Shown: one piece after another, positions 8,106 through 15,117 of the stretch | Position numbering within the stretch: position 1 is the first letter of the stretch | How the letters are laid out: each line of letters begins with the position of its first letter | NCBI GenBank assembly: GCA_017992485.1 | Contig: JAGOOL010000010.1 | Span: forward strand, 1 to 17,123 | DNA length: 17,123 nt | Source: Minisyncoccota bacterium | GTDB lineage: Bacteria > Patescibacteriota > Minisyncoccia > Phycocordibacterales > UBA9973 | Direction: 5' to 3' | The notes under the pieces: model-generated | What the model was told of the DNA's origin: nothing | Databases searched by the model: none | The model's input: the letters and a program-made list of their open reading frames with translations, nothing else | Position numbers and translations under genes: made by a program

Positions 8106-8585
8106 ATGGAAAACGACGGAATTAAAGAAATAACGTATATATTTATACATACGTTACCAGCACATTTTCTTAATCAATTTCTAGAAACCAAGAAAGACCT
8201 TGAAAATCTAGGAGTGAAACTTAAAGACAACACTGACCCGCTGAACAACAAGGAAGACCTTGATTCCAGCACACAACACCCGAAGCTTTCAGAACTTGCA
8301 GGGATGACCATAAAACCCAGTCAGGCGAGTTTTGCAATCGAGAACACTGACGGCACTCGAATGATTGTCATCGACCTCATGCCAAATGGTGTACAGCCGG
8401 CAGACAGCGCAATTCAAATCTACTTTAGATGGAACAGTGGCAGTTTTATTACGAGCCAAATGGCACGCAAAAAACTAAAAAATAAAAAAATCTTGAGGAT
8501 GGTCGCAAATTTCTTACGTAAAACAAGGATTAGTGGCGATAAAACTATATTTTTAGAGATCTTCAACAGAAATGCAAGGCACTGA
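8106..8585 (+). CDS. Hypothetical protein, 159 aa, family not recognised
   Basis: I do not recognise this protein. It has no signal peptide, membrane segment, Cys cluster or nucleotide-binding motif. Residues 1-30 look helical and amphipathic. Residues 28-62 are polar and charged (Asp, Lys, Asn), probably flexible. Residues 68-115 alternate like beta strands (SFAIENTDG, RMIVIDLMP, AIQIYFRW), and 119-145 are strongly basic (ARKKLKNKK), which could suit nucleic-acid or phospholipid contact. Support for it being real: a good promoter at 8040-8067, a strong terminator that begins at the stop codon, and a clean reading frame between two well-defined genes. No Shine-Dalgarno sequence precedes the ATG. 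It is a single-gene unit divergent from uvrA, so shared regulation with repair is possible but unproven. Confidence 0.75.
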   Translation: MENDGIKEITYIFIHTLPAHFLNQFLETKKDLENLGVKLKDNTDPLNNKEDLDSSTQHPKLSELAGMTIKPSQASFAIENTDGTRMIVIDLMPNGVQPADSAIQIYFRWNSGSFITSQMARKKLKNKKILRMVANFLRKTRISGDKTIFLEIFNRNARH

Positions 8586-8619
8586 AATCACACATTCAAT
8601 TTGTTTGTGTGATTTTTTA
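8585..8619 (+). terminator. Intrinsic terminator of the 8106 gene
   Basis: AAATCACACA (8585-8594) and TGTGTGATTT (8606-8615) form a perfect 10-bp stem with an 11-base loop, running into TTTTTTATTTT. The stem starts on the last base of the stop codon. Confidence 0.85.
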
Positions 8620-8642
8620 TTTTAATATTTAATTTTTGATGT

Positions 8643-8701
8643 AGGGAAAGTGCTTCTTTCCACACATTTCCCTATCGATCGATCACTCCTTCGCATATAC
8701 T
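8643..8701 (+). promoter_or_regulatory. Promoter region of the DoxX-like gene, with an upstream inverted repeat
   Basis: TATACT (8696-8701) ends 10 bases before the ATG at 8712, so the transcript would have almost no leader. The -35 position (around 8673) is weak. Just upstream AGGGAAA (8643-8649) and TTTCCCT (8667-8673) form a 7-bp inverted repeat that could be an operator; no T-run follows it. Confidence 0.4.
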
Positions 8702-8711
8702 GGTACATAAG

Positions 8712-9791
8712 ATGTCGTATGTTGCATCATTACTCTCTTTTTTATTTTCTAGCGCTCACACTGCGAGCGCTCATGTTGCCTATGTCGCTGACACAAAAAC
8801 TCTAGAAGCCACGGCCGGTACTGACTTTACTTTTTTACTTTCTCCGTTTAACGATACAAACAATATCGTCATGATGATTTGTTTATTGCTCATGCTGGGT
8901 GCAAGTTATTATTTGGCACACCATTTACCTGCGTTTGTTAAAGAACTTTCTTACGTCAAAAAACAGCTACAGTCGTATCAAGATTATGTACCGTGGATAC
9001 TTCGCTTGGGTCTCGGCATTATGCTCATGGGCGCAGGCATGCACAGTGTACTCATTAGTCCAATCTCTCCAACTATAATTAGTGTTGCTGCGCTCGAATT
9101 CATTGTCGGTTTTGCCGTACTTTTTGGTTTTCTTCTTACTCCAGGACTTCTCATTATTATTGGTTTCTACCTTACAGGCCTTTTCAACAACGGTTACATG
9201 TTCGGAAACCTCGAAGTTTTTGGTAGCGCGATTGCCCTTTTCCTCATTGCGAGCAATAAACCCGGATTTGATCACCTCGTCGGCATACCAATGCTCTTCC
9301 GTGATCGTCTCAAAAAATACGCACCGCTCATTTTGCGAATTGCACTTGGTGGGGCTTTCATCTTTTTGGCATTTTACGAAAAAATATTCAATCCTCACTT
9401 TTTCTCTACCGTCGTTGAAAGCTTCAACCTGACATCAATCATTCCTGTCACACCTGCGATGTGGACACTATCGGTAGGTCTCATCGAACTCATCGTCGGT
9501 CTCTGTATCATCTTTGGTTTTAAAACACGCGTGACATCAGCAATAGCATTTGTTGTTTTCATCTGTACATTTTTCTTCTTCAAAGAAAGTGTGTACTCTC
9601 ATGTAACAATTTTTGCCGGCCTATCATCACTCTTTATTATGGGTGGCGGGTACCTTTCAATCGATGAGCACATAGCACACAAAACTGAACGAGGTCGCAG
9701 TACGTCAAGAAAACTGAGTGGTACAAAAACTACTATAACCCGGAAGCCGAGAAAGAAGACGACAAATAAACGAAAACCAAAGACAGCATAA
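8712..9791 (+). CDS. DoxX-like membrane protein with two internal modules and a basic tail
   Basis: An integral membrane protein of 359 residues. Residues 1-20 resemble a signal peptide or first helix, and ~51-69 is a membrane helix. Two DoxX-like halves follow. The first (~92-187) begins VPWILRLGLGIMLMGAG and continues ALEFIVGFAVLFGF. The second (~203-313) begins APLILRIALGGAFIFLAF and continues LIELIVGLCIIFGF. The matching pattern shows an internal duplication. DoxX-type proteins are usually ~130-170 residues with four helices and are linked to quinone or redox roles in some species; the role here is unknown. Residues 324-359 are Arg/Lys/Thr-rich (KPRKKTTNKRKPK), probably a cytoplasmic tail touching phospholipid heads or nucleic acid. 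The ATG at 8712 has no Shine-Dalgarno sequence but sits just after a TATACT box. It is a single-gene unit ending in a terminator. Confidence 0.85.
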   Translation: MSYVASLLSFLFSSAHTASAHVAYVADTKTLEATAGTDFTFLLSPFNDTNNIVMMICLLLMLGASYYLAHHLPAFVKELSYVKKQLQSYQDYVPWILRLGLGIMLMGAGMHSVLISPISPTIISVAALEFIVGFAVLFGFLLTPGLLIIIGFYLTGLFNNGYMFGNLEVFGSAIALFLIASNKPGFDHLVGIPMLFRDRLKKYAPLILRIALGGAFIFLAFYEKIFNPHFFSTVVESFNLTSIIPVTPAMWTLSVGLIELIVGLCIIFGFKTRVTSAIAFVVFICTFFFFKESVYSHVTIFAGLSSLFIMGGGYLSIDEHIAHKTERGRSTSRKLSGTKTTITRKPRKKTTNKRKPKTA

Positions 9792-9814
9792 CCGCCAACT
9801 GGCGGTTTTTGTTT
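9790..9814 (+). terminator. Intrinsic terminator of the DoxX-like gene
   Basis: AACCGCC (9790-9796) and GGCGGTT (9801-9807) form a 7-bp GC-rich stem with an AACT loop, followed by TTTTTGTTT. The stem overlaps the stop codon. Confidence 0.85.
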
Positions 9815-9819
9815 ATAAT
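9814..9819 (+). promoter_or_regulatory. Isolated consensus TATAAT -10 box
   Basis: A perfect TATAAT follows the terminator T-run, but bases at the -35 position (ACCGCC) do not match. If used, it would transcribe the start-less ORF at 9820-10032. Confidence 0.2.
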
Positions 9820-10032
9820 AGTTTTGCACCGCAGTGTGTTGCTAGTTCAAGATATGGTGGTACGCTCAAAGTAAACCAATTAATTATAGAATCATGGCAC
9901 GAACAATCAGAAGACCTCCCACCACTCGAATCCCTCACCTTCGCGGACCAGCAAAGCACAAACACCGTTGTGTCATCTGCCGATTCCATCCGTGCTTTTG
10001 TCGGAAAAGATAATGCAGTACGTTTAATTTAA
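9820..10032 (+). pseudogene. Start-less small ORF or gene remnant
   Basis: The 9792-10113 gap has no confident gene. One plus-strand frame is open from the DoxX terminator to TAA at 10030-10032 and reads like protein in its second half (ESWHEQSEDLPPLESLTF, then SADSIRAFVGKDNAVRLI). It has no ATG, GTG or TTG start; ATT at 9883 is the only near-start. The ending resembles the W-x-S-x-x-x-IRAFAG-x-D stretch of antibiotic-biosynthesis-monooxygenase-like proteins, but that domain would be cut short. In another frame an ATG at 9894 gives 39 residues ending in a Cys-rich tail (CVICRFHPCFCRKR), which I regard as less likely. A terminator follows at 10037. The best reading is a decayed gene or a small gene with an unusual start. 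Confidence 0.3.
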
Positions 10033-10036
10033 TTTG

Positions 10037-10065
10037 TTTAGTTACGAAAAATCCCGCTGAGTATG
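10037..10065. terminator. Bidirectional intrinsic terminator
   Basis: AAAAATCCCGC (10037-10047) and GCGGGATTTTT (10055-10065) form a perfect 11-bp stem with a 7-base loop. The T-run follows on both strands, so it can end plus-strand transcripts and the tgt-uvrB-DUF3298 transcript arriving from the right (stop at 10114). Confidence 0.85.
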
Positions 10066-10113
10066 CGGGATTTTTATTATGTATGTCGTGATTTTGTACA
10101 ACTGTAACCAAAA

Positions 10114-10875
10114 CTACTTTTGCACTTTCACGATGATTGGTCCGGCTGCATATGGAGCGATATCATATGGCGAGAAGAAAAATCGCACATAGTCCTTACC
10201 AAATGTAAATCGCTGAAAGGCAGTTTCATCGAGATCACGTATATCTTCAAAAAGCATTTCGTCCGGATCCATACTACCGTCACCTGCTTCAGCTAGTCTA
10301 GCCTCAAGTTCATCGTGGACACCGACTTTAATTTTTGGCTTGAGATTATTCAAATACGTATCATCTCCGGGAAAAAGGTCCTTGAGTGCCATTTCTTTGC
10401 CAGTATCGATATCGTAGTTAAATGTTCGGTAGTATTGGTTTGGATGCGCACCTCCGGTATACTCGCTGACCGTAAAAACGAGACTAACATAATCCGTGTT
10501 CGCTTGCTCAATCTCGTAACTTGCCTGGAACGAGTAGCTCGCAACAACTGAGTCCGGCATACCATCCGCAACAAGTTTCTCAATATTTGAAACTTCATTA
10601 TCAACAAACGATTTAATATCACTATTGATCACAGCTGGTACATTTTCAAATTCAGGATAGGTCGCATTAATAGAAACAGTTTTTGTTTCCTTTACAACTT
10701 TTTTATCAGTCTTGGCAAGAATATTGAGCGACTCCTCTGGCACTACAGCATCATCAGTTAATGGCAATCCTTTTTGCGATGGCTTATAGCTGACAACTAA
10801 AATAAGGGCAATAACTGCCGCGGCGAATAATACATATCCCAGGGATTTCTTTTCCATATAGGTAAATAATACCAT
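10114..10875 (-). CDS. Membrane-anchored DUF3298 (RsiV/PdaC-like) domain protein
   Basis: A 253-residue protein with a short basic N-terminus and one hydrophobic helix (~12-29, GYVLFAAAVIALILVVSY), so the rest is probably extracytoplasmic. Residues ~62-145 resemble DUF4163 and ~150-250 DUF3298. Typical marks are TGGAHPN (140-146), FNYDIDTGKEMALKDLF (152-168) and the end motif FSPYDIAPYAAGP (234-246). Such domains occur in the anti-sigma factor RsiV, where they bind lysozyme, and in the PdaC peptidoglycan deacetylase; here only the accessory domains are present, with no catalytic or anti-sigma domain seen. Its ATG overlaps the uvrB stop (TAATG), which points to translational coupling. A second in-frame ATG six codons later (MEKKSLG) could be the real start. 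A cell-wall or envelope role is inferred from family only. Confidence 0.85.
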   Translation of the reverse strand: MVLFTYMEKKSLGYVLFAAAVIALILVVSYKPSQKGLPLTDDAVVPEESLNILAKTDKKVVKETKTVSINATYPEFENVPAVINSDIKSFVDNEVSNIEKLVADGMPDSVVASYSFQASYEIEQANTDYVSLVFTVSEYTGGAHPNQYYRTFNYDIDTGKEMALKDLFPGDDTYLNNLKPKIKVGVHDELEARLAEAGDGSMDPDEMLFEDIRDLDETAFQRFTFGKDYVRFFFSPYDIAPYAAGPIIVKVQK

Positions 10876-12947
10876 TAATCGGTTGTCACGAGTCTATTGC
10901 GTAGAATCTTGAGTTCATCACGCAAAATAGCTGCCGTTTCAAAGTCGAGCGACTTCACCGCTTCTTTCATTTGATCTTCTTTCATTTTAATCAATTCTTC
11001 GAGCGGATGCTTCTTGCCTTTTTTACCCTTTTTGCCAAACTGCGAGGTTTCAATCGAGCCGATAACGGAGAGATCCATTTCAAGTTCTGCACGAACAGCT
11101 TTGTCGTGATCACTATCCATCGATTCTGCAATATCGTGAATACGTTTCTCAATTGTTTTCGGTGTAATACCGTTTTCCTTGTTGTACGCAAGCTGCTTGT
11201 CGCGACGGCGATTCGTTTCACCGATTGCGCGTTCCATCGAGCCAGTGAGGCGATCAGCATAGAGAATAACGCGACCGTTGACGTTGCGAGCGGCACGACC
11301 AATCGTTTGGATGAGCGAAACTTCACTGCGTAAAAAGCCTTCTTTGTCGGCATCCAAAATACCGATGAGTGAGACTTCCGGCAAGTCGAGACCTTCGCGG
11401 AGCAAGTTAACACCGACCAAAATATCGAAAACACCTTTACGGAATTCAGTGAGGATTTTGATACGATCGATTGTTTTAATATCGGAATGCAAATATTCAG
11501 ATTTGATTTTGCGCTCCTTGAGATACGACGAAAGATCTTCGGCCATTTTTTTGGTAAGCGTTGTCGCAAGCGCACGGCCGCCGTTCTTAATTTCTTTTTC
11601 AGCTTCTTTAATAAAATCTTGAACTTGGCCTTCGTAACCACCGTCTTCGAGAATCGGCTTGATCTCAATCATCGGATCAACAAGTCCGGTCGGACGAATA
11701 ATCTGTTCGACAATCTGTTCAGAGTTATCCCGTTCAAAATGACTCGGTGTCGCTGTTGTAAAAATCAGTTGACCGATACGTTCTTCGAATTCTTCGAACT
11801 TGAGTGGTCGATTATCTTTCGCACTCGGCAAACGAAAACCGAAGTCGACAAGCGTCTTTTTACGAGCTTGATCACCGGCATACATACCATTGAGCTGCGG
11901 AATCGTTACGTGCGACTCGTCGATGATCGTCAAAAAGTCCGGACTGCCATCGGCCTTGTGAGGGAAATATGAAAGGAGAGTATCGGGCGGATCTCCAGCG
12001 AGTTTGCCCGACAAATGGCGCGAGTAGTTTTCAATACCAGAACAATACCCGACTTCGCGGATCATTGCGATGTCGTAGTTGGTACGACGGCGCAAGCGTT
12101 CAGCCTCGAGTAACTTCCCTTCAGTTGACTCAAATTTTTTGAGCTGAACGTCGAGTTCTTTTTGAATACTGACGAGCGCACGTTCAACTTGATTTGTATC
12201 TGTAACGAAGTGCTTGGCAGGGAAAACGTAAATTGTTTCTTCTTCTCGTAAAATTCGTGATGAGACCGGATCAATCTTCAAAATTCTATGCACTGTATTT
12301 CCGGCGAGATCAATTGAAAAATTCACCGCTTCAGACACTGGCATAATTTCGACTTTTGTTCCAAGCGCACGAAATGTTCCCGGAGTGAGGTCAGCATTCG
12401 TTCGTTCAAAACGAATTGAAATAAGTTTTTCTAAAAGTTCAGTACGAGTCATTTTCTGGCCGATAGTGAGTTTCAAGTTTGTCTTCTCATATTCTGCCGG
12501 TGAACCGAGACCGTAAATACATGACACCGACGCAACAATAATTACGTCTTTACGTGTAAGGAGCGACTGCGTTGAAGCGTGACGAAGACGGTCGATTTCT
12601 TTGTTAATCGAAGCATCTTTCTCAATATACGTATCAGTCACCGGCATGTAAGCTTCCGGCTGATAAAAGTCGTAGTAGGAGACGAAGTAGTGAACAGCAT
12701 TGTCCGGGAAAAATTCTTTAAACTCAGCGGCAAGCTGCGCTGCGAGCGTTTTGTTGTGAGCGATGACTAGTGTCGGTTTGCCTTGCGCGGCAATGACGTT
12801 TGCCATCGTAAAAGTCTTACCGGTTCCGGTTGCACCAAGAAGCGTCTGGCGCTGCATGCCTTTTTTGAGACCTTCATTTATTTTCTTGATTGCCGCAGGC
12901 TGGTCACCTGCTGGCTCAAATTTAGGTTGTAGGTTAAAAACACCCAT
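10875..12947 (-). CDS. uvrB: Excinuclease ABC subunit UvrB
   Basis: UvrB is the helicase-like damage-verification subunit of nucleotide excision repair; it receives DNA from UvrA and recruits UvrC. The 690 residues match the family's usual length. Visible features are the start FNLQPKFEPAGDQPAAI, Walker A GATGTGKT (38-45), the beta-hairpin region beginning YYDFYQPEAYMPVTDTYIEK (91-110), Walker B DESH (343-346), helicase motif VI QTIGRAARN (547-555) and a C-terminal UVR motif (~652-684) after a Lys-rich linker (KKGKKGKKHP). Nothing essential appears to be missing. A TATAGA box (12956-12961) ends 8 bases before the ATG without a good -35, so a short-leader transcript is possible in addition to read-through from tgt and DUF1653. 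No Shine-Dalgarno sequence is present. No uvrC is in the window. Confidence 0.97.
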   Translation of the reverse strand: MGVFNLQPKFEPAGDQPAAIKKINEGLKKGMQRQTLLGATGTGKTFTMANVIAAQGKPTLVIAHNKTLAAQLAAEFKEFFPDNAVHYFVSYYDFYQPEAYMPVTDTYIEKDASINKEIDRLRHASTQSLLTRKDVIIVASVSCIYGLGSPAEYEKTNLKLTIGQKMTRTELLEKLISIRFERTNADLTPGTFRALGTKVEIMPVSEAVNFSIDLAGNTVHRILKIDPVSSRILREEETIYVFPAKHFVTDTNQVERALVSIQKELDVQLKKFESTEGKLLEAERLRRRTNYDIAMIREVGYCSGIENYSRHLSGKLAGDPPDTLLSYFPHKADGSPDFLTIIDESHVTIPQLNGMYAGDQARKKTLVDFGFRLPSAKDNRPLKFEEFEERIGQLIFTTATPSHFERDNSEQIVEQIIRPTGLVDPMIEIKPILEDGGYEGQVQDFIKEAEKEIKNGGRALATTLTKKMAEDLSSYLKERKIKSEYLHSDIKTIDRIKILTEFRKGVFDILVGVNLLREGLDLPEVSLIGILDADKEGFLRSEVSLIQTIGRAARNVNGRVILYADRLTGSMERAIGETNRRRDKQLAYNKENGITPKTIEKRIHDIAESMDSDHDKAVRAELEMDLSVIGSIETSQFGKKGKKGKKHPLEELIKMKEDQMKEAVKSLDFETAAILRDELKILRNRLVTTD

Positions 12948-12988
12948 TTGTTCATTCTATAGATTTGTCGAGAAAAAGCCACATAAAG

Positions 12989-13270
12989 CTATTCCTTGGT
13001 AAATCGCGGCCTGACTTCCCCATTAATTTTGATTTCATCAACAAAAAGCGAAAGTGGTCGAGTAAACATCGTCGCCGGAGTACCGTCCAAAATAGCAGCA
13101 TGGTAAAGCGGTTGGTAGACAACCATGATTGAATCGGGATTATCAATATCTATTTCACTGTTTTTTGAGATACCGACAATTTCATATACATGATCCATGC
13201 CGCCGGTGGATTTGTAGTGACGATAGTGTTCACCGACTTGCGGGATATTTGTACGGTGTATCTCGTTCAT
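12989..13270 (-). CDS. DUF1653 family protein
   Basis: A small soluble protein of 93 residues with the DUF1653 pattern: GEHYRHYKSTG near the start (13-23), YEIVGISKNSE (29-39), the central VVYQPLY (50-56), FTRPLSLFVDEI (69-80) and a terminal PRFTKE. The family's function is unknown; members are usually 70-100 residues and stand alone. It lies 36 bases after tgt and 41 before uvrB, so it is probably transcribed with both, but a -10 box right before the ATG suggests its own leaderless start too. There is no Shine-Dalgarno sequence. Confidence 0.88.
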   Translation of the reverse strand: MNEIHRTNIPQVGEHYRHYKSTGGMDHVYEIVGISKNSEIDIDNPDSIMVVYQPLYHAAILDGTPATMFTRPLSLFVDEIKINGEVRPRFTKE

Positions 13271-13276
13271 ATAAAA

Positions 13277-13306
13277 AGTATACCCTACAAAAATATCATT
13301 TTACAA
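13277..13306 (-). promoter_or_regulatory. Probable leaderless promoter of DUF1653/uvrB
   Basis: On the minus strand TTGTAA (13301-13306) and TATACT (13277-13282) are 18 bases apart. The -10 ends 6 bases before the ATG at 13270, so transcription would begin at or next to the start codon. It fills most of the 36-base gap after tgt. Confidence 0.5.
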
Positions 13307-14692
13307 TTACCCTTTGAGATATTTGGCAAGAAACGATGTTTTGAAAGATTCAAATGTATCTGCCATAATCGACGAGCGAATATCTTTGACGAGTGTGACA
13401 ATAAAGTAGAGATTGTGAATGGTACCGAGTGTTCCGGCAAGCATTTCTTTTGAGCGATATAAGTGTGACAAATATGCACGTGTATAGTTTTTGCACGTGT
13501 AGCAACCGCAGTCTTTTTCAAGTGGAGAAAAATCTTCGCGGTACTGAGCATTAAGCATATTTATTTTTCCGTTCGATGTATAGAGCGAGCCGTTACGAGC
13601 GTTGCGAGTCGGAGCGACACAGTCAAACATGTCGACACCGTTTTCAATTCCCATAAATAAATCTTCCGGTTCACCGATGCCGAGCAAATGTCGAGGCTTA
13701 TCTTCGGGCAATATTTCGTTTACCCATTTAACAGCGGATGACATGTCTTCTTTGGCAAATGAGCCGCCGATGCCGAAGCCATCAAATTCACGCGAAACAT
13801 CGTTGCCTTCCGCGTCTTTCCTAGTCACACTCATTTCAGAAATAATTTTTGCGGACTCTTTACGCAGTGATTCATTACGGCCACCTTGGACAATACCAAA
13901 GAGTGCGATTTGGTTTGCGTCGCCGTTTGTAATCGCATTTTTTTCATCACTAAGTTTTACATGCTCCGACAAGCATCGCTTCGCCCACGCATGTGTTCGC
14001 ATGAGTGCATCACTTTGGTAGCGGTCATCTTCAGCCGGTGACGTACATTCATCAAAAGCAAAAATAATATCTGCGCCAAGGTTGTGCTGAATTTGAATAG
14101 ATTTCTCAGGAGAAATGTAGTGCATCGAACCATCGAGATGTGACTTGAAAGAAACGCCGTCGCGGTCGATTGTTGCAAGTTTTGGTGCGTCACTGTCGTC
14201 AAAACGCTCCGGGATCATGAGTGACGGATCGGTTATTTTTACAACTTTAGAAATATCTTTACCGTATGCGGCGCCGAGAGAAAAAACCTGAAAGCCACCG
14301 GAATCTGTGACGATCGGTTTCTGCCAATGCATAAATTTGTGGAGGCCGCCGGCTTTTGCCACGAGTTCGTCACCCGGCTGTAAAAATAAATGGTACGTAT
14401 TAGCAAGTACAGCTTGCGCACCGAGGTCGTTGACTTGCTCAGGAGTAAGCGCCTTGATGGTCGCTTTTGTTCCGACCGGAATGAAGGCCGGTGTTTCAAT
14501 TATGCCGTGAGGCGTAGTGATTGTACCGGCACGGCCAAGAGACTTGGTAGTAGCTGTGGCTTCGGAGATATCACCGAGCGTATGGGCGGATGTATCTCCA
14601 GATGGCATCCTTAATTTTTTCTCAATTTTAAATTCGAATTTGTTCAAAGTGAATTTACTATAGCAAAATATAGGTTTTTGCTTACTTGACAT
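13307..14692 (-). CDS. tgt: tRNA-guanine transglycosylase (Tgt)
   Basis: Tgt swaps guanine-34 of certain tRNAs for preQ1 or a related queuosine precursor. Numbering from the ATG at 14692 (461 residues): RAGTITTPHG (54-63), ETPAFIPVGT (66-75), ANTYHLFLQPG (97-107), TDSGGFQVFSL with the base-binding Asp130, GIVQGG (266-271), MFDCVAPTRNARNG with the nucleophile Asp357, and zinc ligands C395, C397, C400 and H426. All key residues are kept. It is longer than the usual ~375 residues because of an insert of ~20 residues after FKIEKKL (18-26) and another of ~35 between Ser138 and the FKSHLDGS motif. The start is uncertain: the span is the longest frame, but a TTG at 14647 (giving NKFEFKIEKKL) matches where the family normally begins and has an extended -10 just upstream. 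No other queuosine genes are in view. Confidence 0.95.
   Translation of the reverse strand: MSSKQKPIFCYSKFTLNKFEFKIEKKLRMPSGDTSAHTLGDISEATATTKSLGRAGTITTPHGIIETPAFIPVGTKATIKALTPEQVNDLGAQAVLANTYHLFLQPGDELVAKAGGLHKFMHWQKPIVTDSGGFQVFSLGAAYGKDISKVVKITDPSLMIPERFDDSDAPKLATIDRDGVSFKSHLDGSMHYISPEKSIQIQHNLGADIIFAFDECTSPAEDDRYQSDALMRTHAWAKRCLSEHVKLSDEKNAITNGDANQIALFGIVQGGRNESLRKESAKIISEMSVTRKDAEGNDVSREFDGFGIGGSFAKEDMSSAVKWVNEILPEDKPRHLLGIGEPEDLFMGIENGVDMFDCVAPTRNARNGSLYTSNGKINMLNAQYREDFSPLEKDCGCYTCKNYTRAYLSHLYRSKEMLAGTLGTIHNLYFIVTLVKDIRSSIMADTFESFKTSFLAKYLKG
14657..14665 (-). promoter_or_regulatory. Possible extended -10 of tgt
   Basis: The minus strand reads TGCTATAGT, an extended -10 box ending 9 bases before the TTG codon at 14647. 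No clear -35 is present. It would give a nearly leaderless tgt transcript starting inside the longest open frame, which argues for the shorter protein. Confidence 0.35.
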
Positions 14693-14714
14693 TTTATATA
14701 ATTAGGTGTATAAT
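14686..14714 (+). promoter_or_regulatory. Perfect consensus sigma-70 promoter of the lipoprotein gene
   Basis: TTGACA (14686-14691), a 17-base spacer and TATAAT (14709-14714) match the consensus exactly. Transcription would start near 14721, leaving a ~21-base leader without a Shine-Dalgarno sequence. The -35 overlaps the most upstream possible tgt ATG on the other strand. Confidence 0.85.
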
Positions 14715-14741
14715 ACTAGCAACAAATAAACCATACTGACT

Positions 14742-15050
14742 ATGAAAAAACTTATGTTCTTTGCACTTGCAATCCTGATGATCGGATCATTCAGTTCTTG
14801 TACTGACAAAAAGATCACAATTGTCGACAATAGAGGAAATACGTACGAAGCAACTGTTGCTCCTGCCACGTACCACAATATTCCCGACACAGGCGAATAT
14901 GTATCGATCATGAAAGATGTGACAATTGACCTTGGTGATGGCTATATCTACAGTGGTAGAAATTATTGGTCACACTCAGATTCAACTCGCATTTGGGGAT
15001 TATTTAAAAAGAAAATCGTATACGGCAAAGTTATTGCTAGTACGAGATAA
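14742..15050 (+). CDS. Small putative lipoprotein, 102 aa, unknown function
   Basis: The first 20 residues form a lipoprotein-type signal: MKK, a hydrophobic core (LMFFALAILMIG) and a lipobox-like FSSC with Cys20 as the lipidation site. Phe at -3 is unusual for the classic lipobox but seen in some phyla. The mature ~82 residues look beta-rich (KITIVDNRGNTYEATV, DVTIDLGDGYIYSG) and end in a basic KKKIVYGKVIASTR. I do not recognise the family. The gene has a perfect consensus promoter and a strong terminator and stands alone, so it is probably expressed strongly. The ATG is the only sensible start and places the signal peptide exactly at the N-terminus. The function could be envelope attachment; horizontal origin is possible but not shown. 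Confidence 0.82.
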   Translation: MKKLMFFALAILMIGSFSSCTDKKITIVDNRGNTYEATVAPATYHNIPDTGEYVSIMKDVTIDLGDGYIYSGRNYWSHSDSTRIWGLFKKKIVYGKVIASTR

Positions 15051-15068
15051 TAAAACAAAGTAAATTAT

Positions 15069-15097
15069 AAAAGGATTCCACATTGGAATCCTTTTTT
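15069..15097. terminator. Bidirectional terminator between the lipoprotein gene and mreC
   Basis: AAAAGGATTCCA (15069-15080) and TGGAATCCTTTT (15084-15095) form a perfect 12-bp stem with a CAT loop. T-runs follow on both strands: six T on plus, four T then AT-rich on minus. It ends the lipoprotein mRNA and lies 20 bases past the mreC stop. Confidence 0.88.
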
Positions 15098-15117
15098 GCT
15101 GTTCGGTTTTTGCAATA

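Noticed and set aside
9838..9862. tRNA-like T-loop sequence (GTTCAAGAT)
   Set aside because: Flanking bases do not form a T-stem, acceptor or anticodon arm.
9894..10013. 39-residue ORF with a Cys-rich basic tail (CVICRFHPCFCRKR)
   Set aside because: The composition looks like an out-of-frame reading; the overlapping frame ending at 10032 is more protein-like. No Shine-Dalgarno site and no recognised zinc-ribbon family. Kept only as an alternative.
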